Source: CAVWDI01 sp963793095 (GTDB lineage Bacteria > Chloroflexota > Anaerolineae > Anaerolineales > UBA4823). From it: a stretch of DNA of 64,000 bases. The stretch spans positions 124,001-188,000 of the forward strand of contig CAWBYY010000001.1 of NCBI GenBank assembly GCA_963793095.1. The letters are read 5' to 3'. Below, one piece after another: positions 1 to 7,596 of the stretch (position 1 is the stretch's first letter; the number at the start of each line of letters is the position of its first letter). The notes below the pieces were generated by a model, which was not told the origin of the DNA, did no database searches, and saw only the letters and a list, made by a program, of their open reading frames with translations. Position numbers and translations under genes: made by a program.

Positions 1-561
1 GCCGGTGAAGACCCGCGCTTTATTTTGCGGCGGTTAATAATACTGGCGGGTGAAGATATCGGCCTGGCAGAGCCGCAGGGGCTGGTGGTCGCCAGCGCGG
101 CTGCTCAGGCGTTTGATTATATCGGGATGCCTGAGGGGATTTTCCCGATCGTTGAGGCGACCTTATTTCTGGCAACCGCCTCGAAATCTAATTCTGCTAT
201 GGCTTATTTTAAAGCCTTCAAGTTGATTGAGGATGAAGGCATCATTGAAGTTCCGCAGCACCTGCAGGATGCAAACCGGGATGGGAAGGCGCTCGGGCAC
301 GGCAGGGATTACCGCTACCCGCATGATGCTGAGGACCACTTCACACCCCAGCAGTACCTGCCCCGGAAAATCCTGGGAACATATTTCTACGAACCATCAA
401 GCCAGGGGTACGAACAACAGGTGGATGAACGCTTAAGCCGCTGGCGGGAAGCCCAGCGTAAAGCGCTCGGTATCGAAAAGCCAGAGATGCTGCCGGATAT
501 CAGCGAGGATATGATTCAGGACCTCAAACACCGCCATAAACCGGCAAGGATGGGTTCTTAA
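1..561 (+). CDS. rarA: Replication-associated recombination protein A (RarA/MgsA family AAA+ ATPase), C-terminal part
   Basis: The reading frame is open from the first base, so the gene begins before the window. Only about 186 C-terminal residues are present. The start reads GEDPRFILRRLIILAGEDIG, the conserved sensor-2/lid region of RarA-type clamp-loader-like ATPases. It is followed by the helical tetramerisation region with the family pattern around SNSAMAYFKAF and HGRDYRYPHD. RarA acts at stalled replication forks and binds single-stranded DNA ends and SSB; that is family knowledge. The Walker A and B motifs lie outside the window. The next gene begins 6 bases after the stop codon, so the two may be cotranscribed. 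Confidence 0.88.
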   Translation, partial: AGEDPRFILRRLIILAGEDIGLAEPQGLVVASAAAQAFDYIGMPEGIFPIVEATLFLATASKSNSAMAYFKAFKLIEDEGIIEVPQHLQDANRDGKALGHGRDYRYPHDAEDHFTPQQYLPRKILGTYFYEPSSQGYEQQVDERLSRWREAQRKALGIEKPEMLPDISEDMIQDLKHRHKPARMGS

Positions 562-567
562 AAGCAG

Positions 568-1185
568 ATGCCAATCATATTGATGGTTCGACACGCGGAA
601 AATGAATACCTGCAAGCTGGGCGGATGGCTGGCAGGGCGGCTGGCGTTCACCTGAATGAAAATGGCCGGAAACAAGCCCTGGAACTGGCTGAAAACCTGG
701 CAAGGTGGCCGGTTAAGGCTGTATACAGCAGCCCGCTAGAACGCACGATGGAGACTGCTCAGCCTATCGCTGAAGGGCTGGGTTTGCAAGTTGCAGCGAG
801 GGCTGGATTGATAGAGACAGATGTTGGCGAATGGCAGGATAAAACCCTCAAATCACTCCGCCGGCGCAGGCTGTGGCGCCGGGTGCAGACATCACCCTCA
901 AGATTTCGCTTTCCGGAGGGAGAATCCCTGTCTTCAGCACAGATGAGGATTGTCGCCGAACTGGAGGAGATCCTGGCGAGTCACAAACCGCGTGACATGA
1001 TTGTGTGCGTTTCTCATTCTGACCCGATTAAACTCGCAGTGGCGTATTATGCCGGGATGGCGCTGGATCTTTTCCAGAGGATAATTGTCTCCCCGGCCTC
1101 CGTCAGCGCTCTCCAATTTGGGGAGTCAAGCGTGCGCCTGCTCATGCTGAACTACCGTTTTTCCATCAATTTAAAGAAATTTTGA
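568..1185 (+). CDS. Histidine phosphatase superfamily protein, MSMEG_4193-type putative phosphomutase
   Basis: A 205-residue branch-1 histidine phosphatase. The catalytic phospho-acceptor motif is the RHAEN stretch near residue 8, a variant of RHG/RHGE. The phosphate-pocket arginine lies in SSPLERTMETAQ (residues about 53-64) and the second catalytic histidine in VCVSHSDPIKL (about residue 149). The protein is slightly shorter than a typical phosphoglycerate mutase. It is followed by a DUF3090 gene and a SCO1664-type gene, the trio that also recurs in actinobacteria, which supports the MSMEG_4193 subfamily over a general phosphoglycerate mutase. The substrate is unknown. No clear Shine-Dalgarno sequence is visible in the 6-base gap after rarA, so translation may be coupled to rarA. 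Confidence 0.85.
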   Translation: MPIILMVRHAENEYLQAGRMAGRAAGVHLNENGRKQALELAENLARWPVKAVYSSPLERTMETAQPIAEGLGLQVAARAGLIETDVGEWQDKTLKSLRRRRLWRRVQTSPSRFRFPEGESLSSAQMRIVAELEEILASHKPRDMIVCVSHSDPIKLAVAYYAGMALDLFQRIIVSPASVSALQFGESSVRLLMLNYRFSINLKKF

Positions 1186-1197
1186 TTCTGGTATACT
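1169..1197 (+). promoter_or_regulatory. Candidate extended -10 promoter for the DUF3090/SCO1664 genes
   Basis: TGGTATACT at 1189-1197 is an extended -10 element (TGN followed by TATACT). It lies about 25 bases before the DUF3090 start codon, in a short AT-rich stretch. The -35 region is poor (ATTTAA about 17 bases upstream), as is common for extended -10 promoters. The call rests on sequence match only. Confidence 0.4.
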
Positions 1198-1222
1198 CAT
1201 TTACGTAACCCGGACGAAAAAA

Positions 1223-1750
1223 ATGGCTGAACAAGAAATCGACCTGCAACCCGTCAACCATATCACGACCGATGCAATCGGCCAACCCGGCAAGCGCGTG
1301 TTCTACCTGCAGGGCTGGCAGAACGAACGGACAGTCACATTAATCGTTGAGAAGCTTCAAATTCAATCCCTGGCGGTTGGAGTTGAGCAGTTTCTTGCCG
1401 AGATCCAGGAGAAATTCCCGGACCTGGACGATGCCAGAACGGACTACGAAGAGGACAAGATGCATATTGCGCCGCCGGTTGACCCGCTTTTCAGAGTTGG
1501 CGAGATCGGTCTGGGATACGACAAAGACCAAGATCTGGTGGTTTTGATCTCCAGGGAAATTGTGCCGGAAGGCGAAGACCCGAAAGATGCCCGGGTGGTG
1601 CGTTTCTGGTGCACCCGCTCCCAGATCCGAAGCATGTGCCGCTGGGGTATTGAAGTCGCGGCAAGGGGCAGGCCGTTATGCCCGCAGTGCGGAGAGCCGA
1701 TGGACCCCAGCGGGCATTTCTGCCCGAAAAAGAACGGGCATAAACACTGA
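1223..1750 (+). CDS. DUF3090 family protein
   Basis: A 175-residue protein of the DUF3090 (TIGR03847-type) family, whose function is unknown. The N-terminal part has the family look (GQPGKRVFYLQGW near residue 20, then EKLQIQSLAVGVEQFL). The C-terminus carries a putative zinc-binding ribbon, CPQCGEPMDPSGHFCPKKNGH, with three cysteines and histidines at about residues 153-173. In actinobacteria and Chloroflexota the family is encoded beside an MSMEG_4193-type phosphomutase and a SCO1664-type kinase-like protein. The same order is seen here, so the three products probably act together. There is no signal peptide or membrane segment, so the protein should be cytoplasmic. Confidence 0.88.
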   Translation: MAEQEIDLQPVNHITTDAIGQPGKRVFYLQGWQNERTVTLIVEKLQIQSLAVGVEQFLAEIQEKFPDLDDARTDYEEDKMHIAPPVDPLFRVGEIGLGYDKDQDLVVLISREIVPEGEDPKDARVVRFWCTRSQIRSMCRWGIEVAARGRPLCPQCGEPMDPSGHFCPKKNGHKH

Positions 1751-1838
1751 TCTGGATAGATATCTCAAAGCGCAGCAGGGGGATAAGGACTGGTAAACAA
1801 CCTACCGAATTGTGTTTACAAAGGAATCCAGCTGGACA

Positions 1839-2570
1839 ATGGACGAGAACCTGGACTTTGAATTTCTTCAGCACGGCGAAATAGAAATTAAAGGAGAATT
1901 TTTGTGGGGGTCCAACTATACCTTCCTGGTAAATCTGTGTTACGGCGGAATTAATCGGGCAGCTGTTTACAAACCTAGCAAAGGCCAGCAACCGTTATGG
2001 GATTTCCCGGCGGAAAGCCTTGCCCACCGGGAGGCGGCGGCATTTTTAGTGAGCCAGGCGCTGAAATGGGATTTTGTCCCTTTAACCGCCTACCGCGAAA
2101 ATGGGCCGCTAGGCCCGGGTTCGCTGCAGTTTTTTATAGAGCACAACCCTGAATACCATTATTTTAATTTCACCCGGAAAGACCGACAGCGTCTGCGGCC
2201 GGTGGTCGTTTTTGATATCCTGATAAATAATGCTGACCGCAAGGGCAGCCATTTGCTGATTGACGCCGAAAAGCGCCTGTGGTTGATAGACCACGGCCTG
2301 TGCTTCCACCGGGATGATAAACTTCGCACTGTTCTGTGGGACTTTGTCGGAGAACCGGTTCCGGCGAGTATCCTGGAGAGTGTCTCCCAATTTTATAAAA
2401 ATCTTGTGGAACAGAAAGAAGAAAGCGGCGGTTTATATAATGAATTAAACGCCCATCTAGACCGCGTTGAAATTGAAGCTCTTTTATTAAGGGCCGAGCG
2501 TTTGATCAAAACAGATGAATTTCCCCAGCCAGATCCTGCGAGGAGGCCGTTCCCCTGGCCGCAGATATAA
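1839..2570 (+). CDS. SCO1664 family protein, PI3/PI4-kinase-like fold
   Basis: About 243 residues, third member of the phosphomutase/DUF3090/SCO1664 trio. The family is distantly related to PI3/PI4-type kinases. The catalytic-loop-like stretch DILINNADRKGSHLL and the following LWLIDHGLCFH (a DxG-like metal-binding motif) are both present, so the phosphotransfer site appears intact. The N-terminal EGEIEIKGEFLWGSNYTFLV-like segment may be the glycine-loop equivalent. I chose the ATG at 1839, which has AAGGA about 14 bases upstream; a GTG at 1812 would add nine residues. The substrate is unknown. Together with the upstream phosphomutase, the context suggests a small phosphoryl-transfer pathway or a protein-modification pair. 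Confidence 0.82.
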   Translation: MDENLDFEFLQHGEIEIKGEFLWGSNYTFLVNLCYGGINRAAVYKPSKGQQPLWDFPAESLAHREAAAFLVSQALKWDFVPLTAYRENGPLGPGSLQFFIEHNPEYHYFNFTRKDRQRLRPVVVFDILINNADRKGSHLLIDAEKRLWLIDHGLCFHRDDKLRTVLWDFVGEPVPASILESVSQFYKNLVEQKEESGGLYNELNAHLDRVEIEALLLRAERLIKTDEFPQPDPARRPFPWPQI

Positions 2571-2677
2571 CCAATCGGGGGAATTCTTCCCAAATTCCTT
2601 TATAATCCTGGGGAATCACCCTTTACTGGTGTAGAATTTAAATTCATTTTGATGCAGACAAACCGGGAGGCTGGATT

Positions 2678-3691
2678 ATGCCGCACTACAATTTAGCGTT
2701 GATGGGATTTGGAAATGTTGGCCGGGCGCTGGCGCGCTTGCTTCTGGACAAAAGAGGCGAACTGGCAAGCCGCTATGACCTGTCCTTTGCCGTTACCGCG
2801 ATTGCAACCGGCAGGCATGGAGTGGTGATAAACCGGGACGGCATTGACCTCGAGCGAGCCCTGCGGTTAGAAGACCTCAGCGTGCTCTCCGATTTAGTCG
2901 CGCCCCGGGAGGGCTGCGAGTTTATCTGTGAATGCGGCGCGGATGTGCTATTTGAAAATACCCCCGTAAATTACAAAAGCGGACAGCCGGCGGTGGACTG
3001 CATCCGCACCGCGCTGGATTGCGGGATGCATGTGATCACCGCCAATAAAGGACCGGTTGTGCACGCATACCGGGAACTAACCGAGATCGCTGAAAATAAA
3101 GGCAGGCGGTTTTACTTTGAGTCGGCAGTGATGGACGGCGCGCCGGTGTTTGCCCTTTTCAGGGAGACTTTGCCCGCAACCAACCTGCTTTCTTTCAAGG
3201 GCGTATTAAATTCCACCACCAATGTAATCCTGACCCGCATGGAAAGCGGGGAGAGTTTCGACCAGGCCGTGGCTTATGCTCAGAATGTTGGCCTTGCCGA
3301 GACCGATCCCAGCGGAGATATTGACGGCTGGGATGCGGCGGTAAAGGTGGCCGCGCTGGCGACAGTGTTAATGGGGGTTCCCATGCTACCGTCTGAGATC
3401 GACCGGGAGGGGATCCGGGGGGTTACGCCTGAGAAGATCGAACAGGCAAAACAGAATGGAAAACGCTGGAAATTACTGTGCTCGGCAGAAAAAACCGGCC
3501 AGGCAGTGGTCGCCAGGGTCGCGCCCGAGATGGTTGGGCCGGAGACGCCCTTTTATTCGATTGAAGGCTCGACCAGCATCGTCCAGTTCACCACCGATAC
3601 GCTGCCCGAGTTATCGCTGATAGAAGGCAACCCCGGGCCGGATACAACCGCTTACGGTTTGCTGGCTGATTTTATCAACGCCGTCACCTGA
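2678..3691 (+). CDS. hom: Homoserine dehydrogenase
   Basis: A 337-residue homoserine dehydrogenase that reduces aspartate semialdehyde to homoserine, feeding threonine, methionine and, through threonine, isoleucine. The Rossmann NAD(P) motif GFGNVGRALARLL is at residues about 11-23. The substrate-binding region includes ITANKGPVV (about 124-132) and the conserved GVLNSTTNVILTRM and GLAETDPSGDIDGWDAAVK segments. The protein ends without a C-terminal ACT domain, so it belongs to the short form and is unlikely to be directly inhibited by threonine. A strong Shine-Dalgarno, GGGAGG, lies 9 bases before the ATG. A TATAAT at 2601-2606 may be its -10 element, but I see no convincing -35. It is the last core gene before the accessory island. 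Confidence 0.93.
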   Translation: MPHYNLALMGFGNVGRALARLLLDKRGELASRYDLSFAVTAIATGRHGVVINRDGIDLERALRLEDLSVLSDLVAPREGCEFICECGADVLFENTPVNYKSGQPAVDCIRTALDCGMHVITANKGPVVHAYRELTEIAENKGRRFYFESAVMDGAPVFALFRETLPATNLLSFKGVLNSTTNVILTRMESGESFDQAVAYAQNVGLAETDPSGDIDGWDAAVKVAALATVLMGVPMLPSEIDREGIRGVTPEKIEQAKQNGKRWKLLCSAEKTGQAVVARVAPEMVGPETPFYSIEGSTSIVQFTTDTLPELSLIEGNPGPDTTAYGLLADFINAVT

Positions 3692-3775
3692 AATATATTG
3701 CGCAATAAACCGGTAAAGATCGAAATATAGTTCTGTTTCGCAGCCGTTCCCAATTACTAACTAATTTACGAGTTA

Positions 3776-3900
3776 CCTCAGCTTAAGGGGGCGGATGAGG
3801 AATTTGCATCCGGGGCCAGCCTGGCACAATCCTGACGGCACAAGGAAAGTGTTGCCTTGGATGGCTTGCCGTTTTCAAGGCGATCCGTCTTAAGTTGAGG
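3776..3900. other. Candidate structured RNA or palindromic element after hom
   Basis: A long imperfect inverted repeat. The outer arms CCTCAGCTTAAG (3776-3787) and CTTAAGTTGAGG (3889-3900) pair over 12 positions with one G-T wobble. After a bulge, CGGAT (3792-3796) pairs with ATCCG (3883-3887). Inside is a second composite stem: ACGGCA (3835-3840) with TGCCGT (3867-3872), enclosing CAAGG (3841-3845) with CCTTG (3855-3859). No ORF covers it. I recognise no known riboswitch or terminator, and there is no U-tract after the outer stem. It could be a non-coding RNA or a palindromic mobile remnant. It lies at the left edge of the accessory island. Confidence 0.4.
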
Positions 3901-3957
3901 CAAGTTCACTAAAAGACTGGTCTTTGGCTGGCTTTGGAATATTTATAAATTTCCTCT

Positions 3958-4284
3958 TTAGCTGGATTGATATACGTTTTCAAACCATTGTTTATATGAA
4001 ATACGCATTTTTTCATCCGTCTCCAATGTGATTTCATACCCACCAAATGGTAAATGAAAGAGATCCTTGATCCTTAAACCATTGTAATACAGTGGTTGAA
4101 GGATTCGTATTCGGGTTGGTTTTACAGCATATCCCCCCAAATTTCTATCCGAAAGTTGTTTCTCGAATTTTTCTACCCAGTTTGGTGAACATCTGGGTAA
4201 TACTTTGTATTTTGAAGAAGTGAAGTTGTCCTTATTTTTCCCCTTTTTTCTACTTTGCATTCTATTTTTAATTTTGTTTAGCAT
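3958..4284 (-). CDS. Small protein with a LytTR-like C-terminus
   Basis: A 108-residue ORF on the minus strand in a strongly AT-rich stretch unlike the flanking core genes. A purine-rich Shine-Dalgarno (AGGGGAAG) lies about 9 bases upstream of the ATG. The N-terminus is lysine-rich (KIKNRMQSRKKGKNK). The C-terminal segment LPFGGYEITLETDEKMRISYKQW resembles the last strands of a LytTR DNA-binding domain, where a glycine-tyrosine turn precedes a strand ending in an S-R/K motif. No receiver domain or membrane segment is present. It could be a free-standing LytTR regulator, a fragment of one, or a foreign ORF. The resemblance is read by eye and weak. Confidence 0.4.
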   Translation of the reverse strand: MLNKIKNRMQSRKKGKNKDNFTSSKYKVLPRCSPNWVEKFEKQLSDRNLGGYAVKPTRIRILQPLYYNGLRIKDLFHLPFGGYEITLETDEKMRISYKQWFENVYQSS

Positions 4285-4439
4285 TTCTTTTCTTCCCCTA
4301 AAAGTTTAATGCAATAGTTCTCTATCCTGCACTCAGAAGTAACAACATATTATATGGTAATTCTCATCGCCCAACCTTTCAGCTTATTGAAAAAATAATT
4401 CTGTAGTATTGATATAATCAATCAACGTGAAGGTTTAAC

Positions 4440-4467
4440 GGATAAGTGACAATTTTTCACTTTATCC
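4440..4467. other. Hairpin in the 4285-4593 non-coding stretch
   Basis: GGATAAGTGA (4440-4449) and TCACTTTATCC (4457-4467) form a 10-bp stem with one bulged base and a 7-base loop. The surrounding 4285-4593 is AT-rich and holds no supportable gene. No U-tract follows, so this is not a clear terminator. Its role is unknown; it may mark the boundary of an inserted segment. Confidence 0.3.
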
Positions 4468-4593
4468 ACAGAATTTGAATACAAAGAATTCTTCTGAGAG
4501 GTATTATCCAAAGCTTATAAGAAATTGATTCATATAAAATGTGTTTGGTGGATTTCTCGAATCAAGATGTTGGGTTATCAACCAGTTCACACA

Positions 4594-4714
4594 GCATGCA
4601 CCCGACGCTTGGGATTCTGGGCGATATTTTTGGTTTGGTTCTAGCTTTTGGTATATACTGGTCTGTGGACATTATCTCGACCCGCCCCAGCACAGGTAAC
4701 CCGAGCCGTTAGGC
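4594..4714 (+). repeat. attC-like folded recombination site 1
   Basis: A 121-base imperfect dyad. The left arm, from GCATGCACCCGACG to GCTTGGG (4594-4613), pairs with the right arm CCCCAGCACAGGTAAC (4685-4700) with mismatches. The site ends in GTTAGGC at 4708-4714, matching the GTTRRRY core of integron attC sites. Length and layout resemble long attC sites such as the Vibrio cholerae VCR. The expected left core (RYYYAAC) is degenerate here. It lies directly before the mgsA operon. Similar arm sequences (ACCCGAC, CAGGTAAC) recur in the sites at 9239 and 10561. The attC reading is inference from layout and core match. Confidence 0.42.
4630..4659 (+). promoter_or_regulatory. Candidate promoter inside the attC-like site, for the mgsA operon
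   Basis: TTGGTT (4630-4635) and TATACT (4654-4659) are separated by 18 bases and stand about 120 bases before the mgsA start. The -10 matches the consensus at five of six positions, the -35 at four. This is the best sigma70-type match upstream of the operon, though the stretch is AT-rich. Confidence 0.33.
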
Positions 4715-4780
4715 GGCCTGCTTCTTCACTCTGCTTGTGATAGGAAGACTGCCGCACACATATAAGGAGAGGTACCCTAA

Positions 4781-5251
4781 ATGCCCGAAAAAGATCTTCC
4801 AATGGCGCACGACAAGAATATTGGCCTGGTCGCACACGACAACAAGAAACACGCTCTTGTTGAGTGGGCCCGGTTCAATAAAGATCTTTTGTCCCATCAC
4901 AAACTCTACTCGACGGGGACGACTGGCCTTATGCTGGAAAAAGAACTTGGCTTCGAGGTGAACAAGCTACAAAGTGGGCCTCTCGGAGGCGACCAGCAGA
5001 TTGGCGCGAAGATCGCTGATGGCGAAATTAACTTTCTGATCTTCTTCTGGGATCCACTTGAGCCGATGCCGCACGATCCCGATGTGAAAGCGCTTCTTAG
5101 AATGGCAGTAGTGTGGAATATCCCCATCGCGTGCAATCGATCTTCAGCAGATTTCATGATTTCCTCACCCTTGATGGATTCAGAGTACTCACGCCTGCTG
5201 CCTGACTACGATGAATACCGTACGCGGGAGTTAGGGGACAATGAGCTATGA
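4781..5251 (+). CDS. mgsA: Methylglyoxal synthase
   Basis: A 156-residue methylglyoxal synthase that turns dihydroxyacetone phosphate into methylglyoxal and phosphate, a bypass that relieves sugar-phosphate stress. Family motifs are intact: the phosphate-binding YSTGTTG loop, SGPLGGDQQIGA with the catalytic Asp, and FFWDPLEPMPHDPDVKALLR with the conserved His/Asp pair, followed by IPIACNRSSADFMISS. A clear Shine-Dalgarno (AAGGAGAG) precedes the ATG; an ATG six codons in is an alternative. Two radical SAM genes follow after 18 bases in the same direction. That is an unusual partnership, because mgsA is normally found alone or beside sugar metabolism genes. The segment is richer in GC than the flanking intergenic DNA. 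Confidence 0.93.
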   Translation: MPEKDLPMAHDKNIGLVAHDNKKHALVEWARFNKDLLSHHKLYSTGTTGLMLEKELGFEVNKLQSGPLGGDQQIGAKIADGEINFLIFFWDPLEPMPHDPDVKALLRMAVVWNIPIACNRSSADFMISSPLMDSEYSRLLPDYDEYRTRELGDNEL

Positions 5252-5269
5252 CAGATCGCGAACTCAACG

Positions 5270-6235
5270 GTGCGCAGACTAAGGCCTTCTACCGTCTCGC
5301 TGGAACGGACCCACCGCGAGGAGCGAGAAGATATCCATAGGTTTCGAAGAAACCTATGGGGTCGGCTCCGTTTCTACGCCGCGTTCGTCTGGCGCTTTGT
5401 GGTGCTGCAACACCCGGAACCGCTCATCTATGGCTTGGCGGTGACGGACCGTTGCAACCTTGCCTGCCGCGGCTGTCACGTCTCCAATACCGGCCGTCCC
5501 GATATGACCTGGGATCAACTGGTCACCGCGATGCAGGACGCATGGAACCGCGGGTTCCGGGAGCTGTACTTCAGCGGTGGGGAACCCATGCTGTGGCGCG
5601 ACGCAGACCATACACTCAAGGACGCGGTTGTCGAGGCGAAACGGATTGGTTTCTTCCACGTACATGTTTACACCAACGGCCTGTTTGAACTCGAAACCTC
5701 GGCTGATCTCGTCTGGGTCAGTATGGATGGGTTGCCAGGCACCTTTGATATGCGGCGCGGCAATCACTTTCATCAGGTCGAACGCACCATTCGCACGAGG
5801 TCGCACCCCAAGGTCGCCGTTATCTACGTGATTGACCGCAACACCGCGGAGGGCATCGAGCCGTTCCTGCAGTGGGTGGATGAAACGAATTTCCCTATCA
5901 TCGGTGTCATGTTCTACTTCCACACGCCTTACTACGGGCGCGACGAGTTGTTCCTGACCAATGAGGAGCGCGCGCCGATCATTGACCGGCTCCTCGATTG
6001 CATCCGGGCCGGGCTGCCGATTCTCAATTCACGGGCTGGTTTATTGGCGCTGAAATCTGGCGATTGGCCACGACGTTTTGCTGTGGCTTCGGTGAGAGAT
6101 GTTGATGGCGAGTCGGTGTGCTGTCGCGCCGCGGATGAGGTCTGTGCGGACTGTGGTTACGCAGCGTGCACTGAGCTTACAGAGTTTCAACGCTTGCGCC
6201 CGAGCGCATTGCTCGGCATGCTGAGGTACTGGTGA
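5270..6235 (+). CDS. Radical SAM protein, uncharacterised, with cysteine-rich C-terminus
   Basis: About 321 residues from a GTG start 18 bases after mgsA. The iron-sulfur cluster motif is CNLACRGC (CX3CX2C, residues about 64-71). It is followed by the glycine-rich SAM motif FSGGEPMLW (about 101-109) and WVSMDGLPGTFD. The C-terminal VCCRAADEVCADCGYAAC cluster looks like a SPASM-type auxiliary cluster site. The overall layout recalls HpnH-like and heme d1-type enzymes, but I cannot assign a reaction. It overlaps the next gene by four bases (GTGA), so the two products are probably made together. The 5' region has no strong Shine-Dalgarno, consistent with coupling to mgsA. Confidence 0.8.
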   Translation: MRRLRPSTVSLERTHREEREDIHRFRRNLWGRLRFYAAFVWRFVVLQHPEPLIYGLAVTDRCNLACRGCHVSNTGRPDMTWDQLVTAMQDAWNRGFRELYFSGGEPMLWRDADHTLKDAVVEAKRIGFFHVHVYTNGLFELETSADLVWVSMDGLPGTFDMRRGNHFHQVERTIRTRSHPKVAVIYVIDRNTAEGIEPFLQWVDETNFPIIGVMFYFHTPYYGRDELFLTNEERAPIIDRLLDCIRAGLPILNSRAGLLALKSGDWPRRFAVASVRDVDGESVCCRAADEVCADCGYAACTELTEFQRLRPSALLGMLRYW

Positions 6236-7527
6236 ACAGCCTGAGTCACTGGCTATTACACATGACCACACGATCCATCCGCCGCTACCTGGTGGGGCCT
6301 GAACAACGCTGGGTTTTCGAACGGCCCGCTCCGGGTTGGGCTCCAGTGCTGGTTGAGCGCACTTCGCTGTATTTGCATGTGCCGTTCTGCTGCCACTTTT
6401 GCCCCTATTGTCCTTACACCAAAGTTCCTTATCGCGCCTCACTCGTGGAACCCTTCACCCGGGCAGCAATTGCCGAGGTAGACTGGTGGGCTGATGCGAT
6501 TGGGCCGGCGGAGATAACGAGTGTCTACATCGGCGGAGGCACGCCGACACTGGCGCTGGACAGCGTCGCCCGTGTGCTGAGGCGCGTGCGCGAGCGGTTC
6601 CGCCTGACAGGCGATATCTGCATCGAAACCAACCCTGCTGACGTGAATGATGAGACCGTGCAGTGTTTGCATGACATGGATGTGGCGCTTGTTTCACTGG
6701 GTGTGGAATCGTTCCAGCCTGAGAACCTTGCCATAATTGGACGTGACTACAAGCCCCTCGTTGCAGAACAGGCGCTGGCACTGCTCGCGGAGAGTGGTTT
6801 TGCTTCGGTTAACGTGGATCTCATGTTCGCTCTGCCGCGCCAGACTGTCGCTGATGTGACTGCAGATTTAGCCCGAGCCGCGCAGCTCGGCGCGGACCAG
6901 CTCACGACATACCCACTCTTCACTTTTCCATACACCTCGGTCGGTAAATACATGCGGCTGAAGGCGGTGCGAATGCCAAAACTGCGTATGCGCCAGGCGC
7001 ACTACCGGGCCATTAGCAGGTGGTGCGCTGAACACAACTTTGAGCGCGTTTCGGTGTGGGGCTTCAAGAGAGGCACCGTCCCGCGCTATTCCTCGGTCAC
7101 CCGGGACGGCTACATAGGGATAGGCCCTGGCGCCGGATCGCATCTGCCCGATGGGTTCGTGCTTAATACATTCGATTTCAATAGTTGGGTCCAGGCAACG
7201 TGCAACGGGCGCTCGGCGATCGCCCTGCGCATGCCGTTCGCTGGTGAGATGTCTGGCTGGTGGTGGCTGTACTGGAGGATTTATGACACGCGCATTCCAC
7301 TGGACGGCCTAAATGCGGCTCTTTGTAATGATGCCCCCAAGACCCGCCAGTGGCTGAGAGTCATGGAACAGGCCGGGTTCGCGGTCCACAATGGCGGGCA
7401 TCTCGAACTCACTGAGTCGGGCGCCTTCTGGCTTCATCTTGCGCAGAACTACTTCGCACTAAATTATGTGAACACGCTATGGACCCAGGCACGTGGGGAG
7501 CCGTGGCCGCAGGCAGTGGCGATTTGA
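6232..7527 (+). CDS. HemW/HemN-like radical SAM protein
   Basis: A 431-residue protein of the coproporphyrinogen III oxidase-like radical SAM family. The start GTG overlaps the stop codon of the previous gene (GTGA). The cluster motif is in LHVPFCCHFCPYCPY (CX3CX2C, about residues 47-60), followed by VYIGGGTPT, ETNPADV, SLGVESF, and IIGRDY where canonical proteins usually have lGR.h. The C-terminal part matches the HemN C-terminal region in placement but is divergent, with the tryptophan-rich stretch GWWWLYWRIYD. HemW proteins are heme chaperones and HemN enzymes are oxidases. With mgsA and another radical SAM enzyme alongside, neither role is supported. I assign family only. Confidence 0.8.
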   Translation: MNSLSHWLLHMTTRSIRRYLVGPEQRWVFERPAPGWAPVLVERTSLYLHVPFCCHFCPYCPYTKVPYRASLVEPFTRAAIAEVDWWADAIGPAEITSVYIGGGTPTLALDSVARVLRRVRERFRLTGDICIETNPADVNDETVQCLHDMDVALVSLGVESFQPENLAIIGRDYKPLVAEQALALLAESGFASVNVDLMFALPRQTVADVTADLARAAQLGADQLTTYPLFTFPYTSVGKYMRLKAVRMPKLRMRQAHYRAISRWCAEHNFERVSVWGFKRGTVPRYSSVTRDGYIGIGPGAGSHLPDGFVLNTFDFNSWVQATCNGRSAIALRMPFAGEMSGWWWLYWRIYDTRIPLDGLNAALCNDAPKTRQWLRVMEQAGFAVHNGGHLELTESGAFWLHLAQNYFALNYVNTLWTQARGEPWPQAVAI

Positions 7528-7596
7528 ACCAGGACGCGGGCTAACCCGGACTGCAAGCGGGCAGGAATACAGCTTTCAACTGCGAACGATAATGTG

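Noticed and set aside
4641..4900. Short overlapping ORFs on both strands before mgsA
   Set aside because: They lie in the attC-like site and the mgsA start region, lack ribosome sites and have no recognisable sequence.
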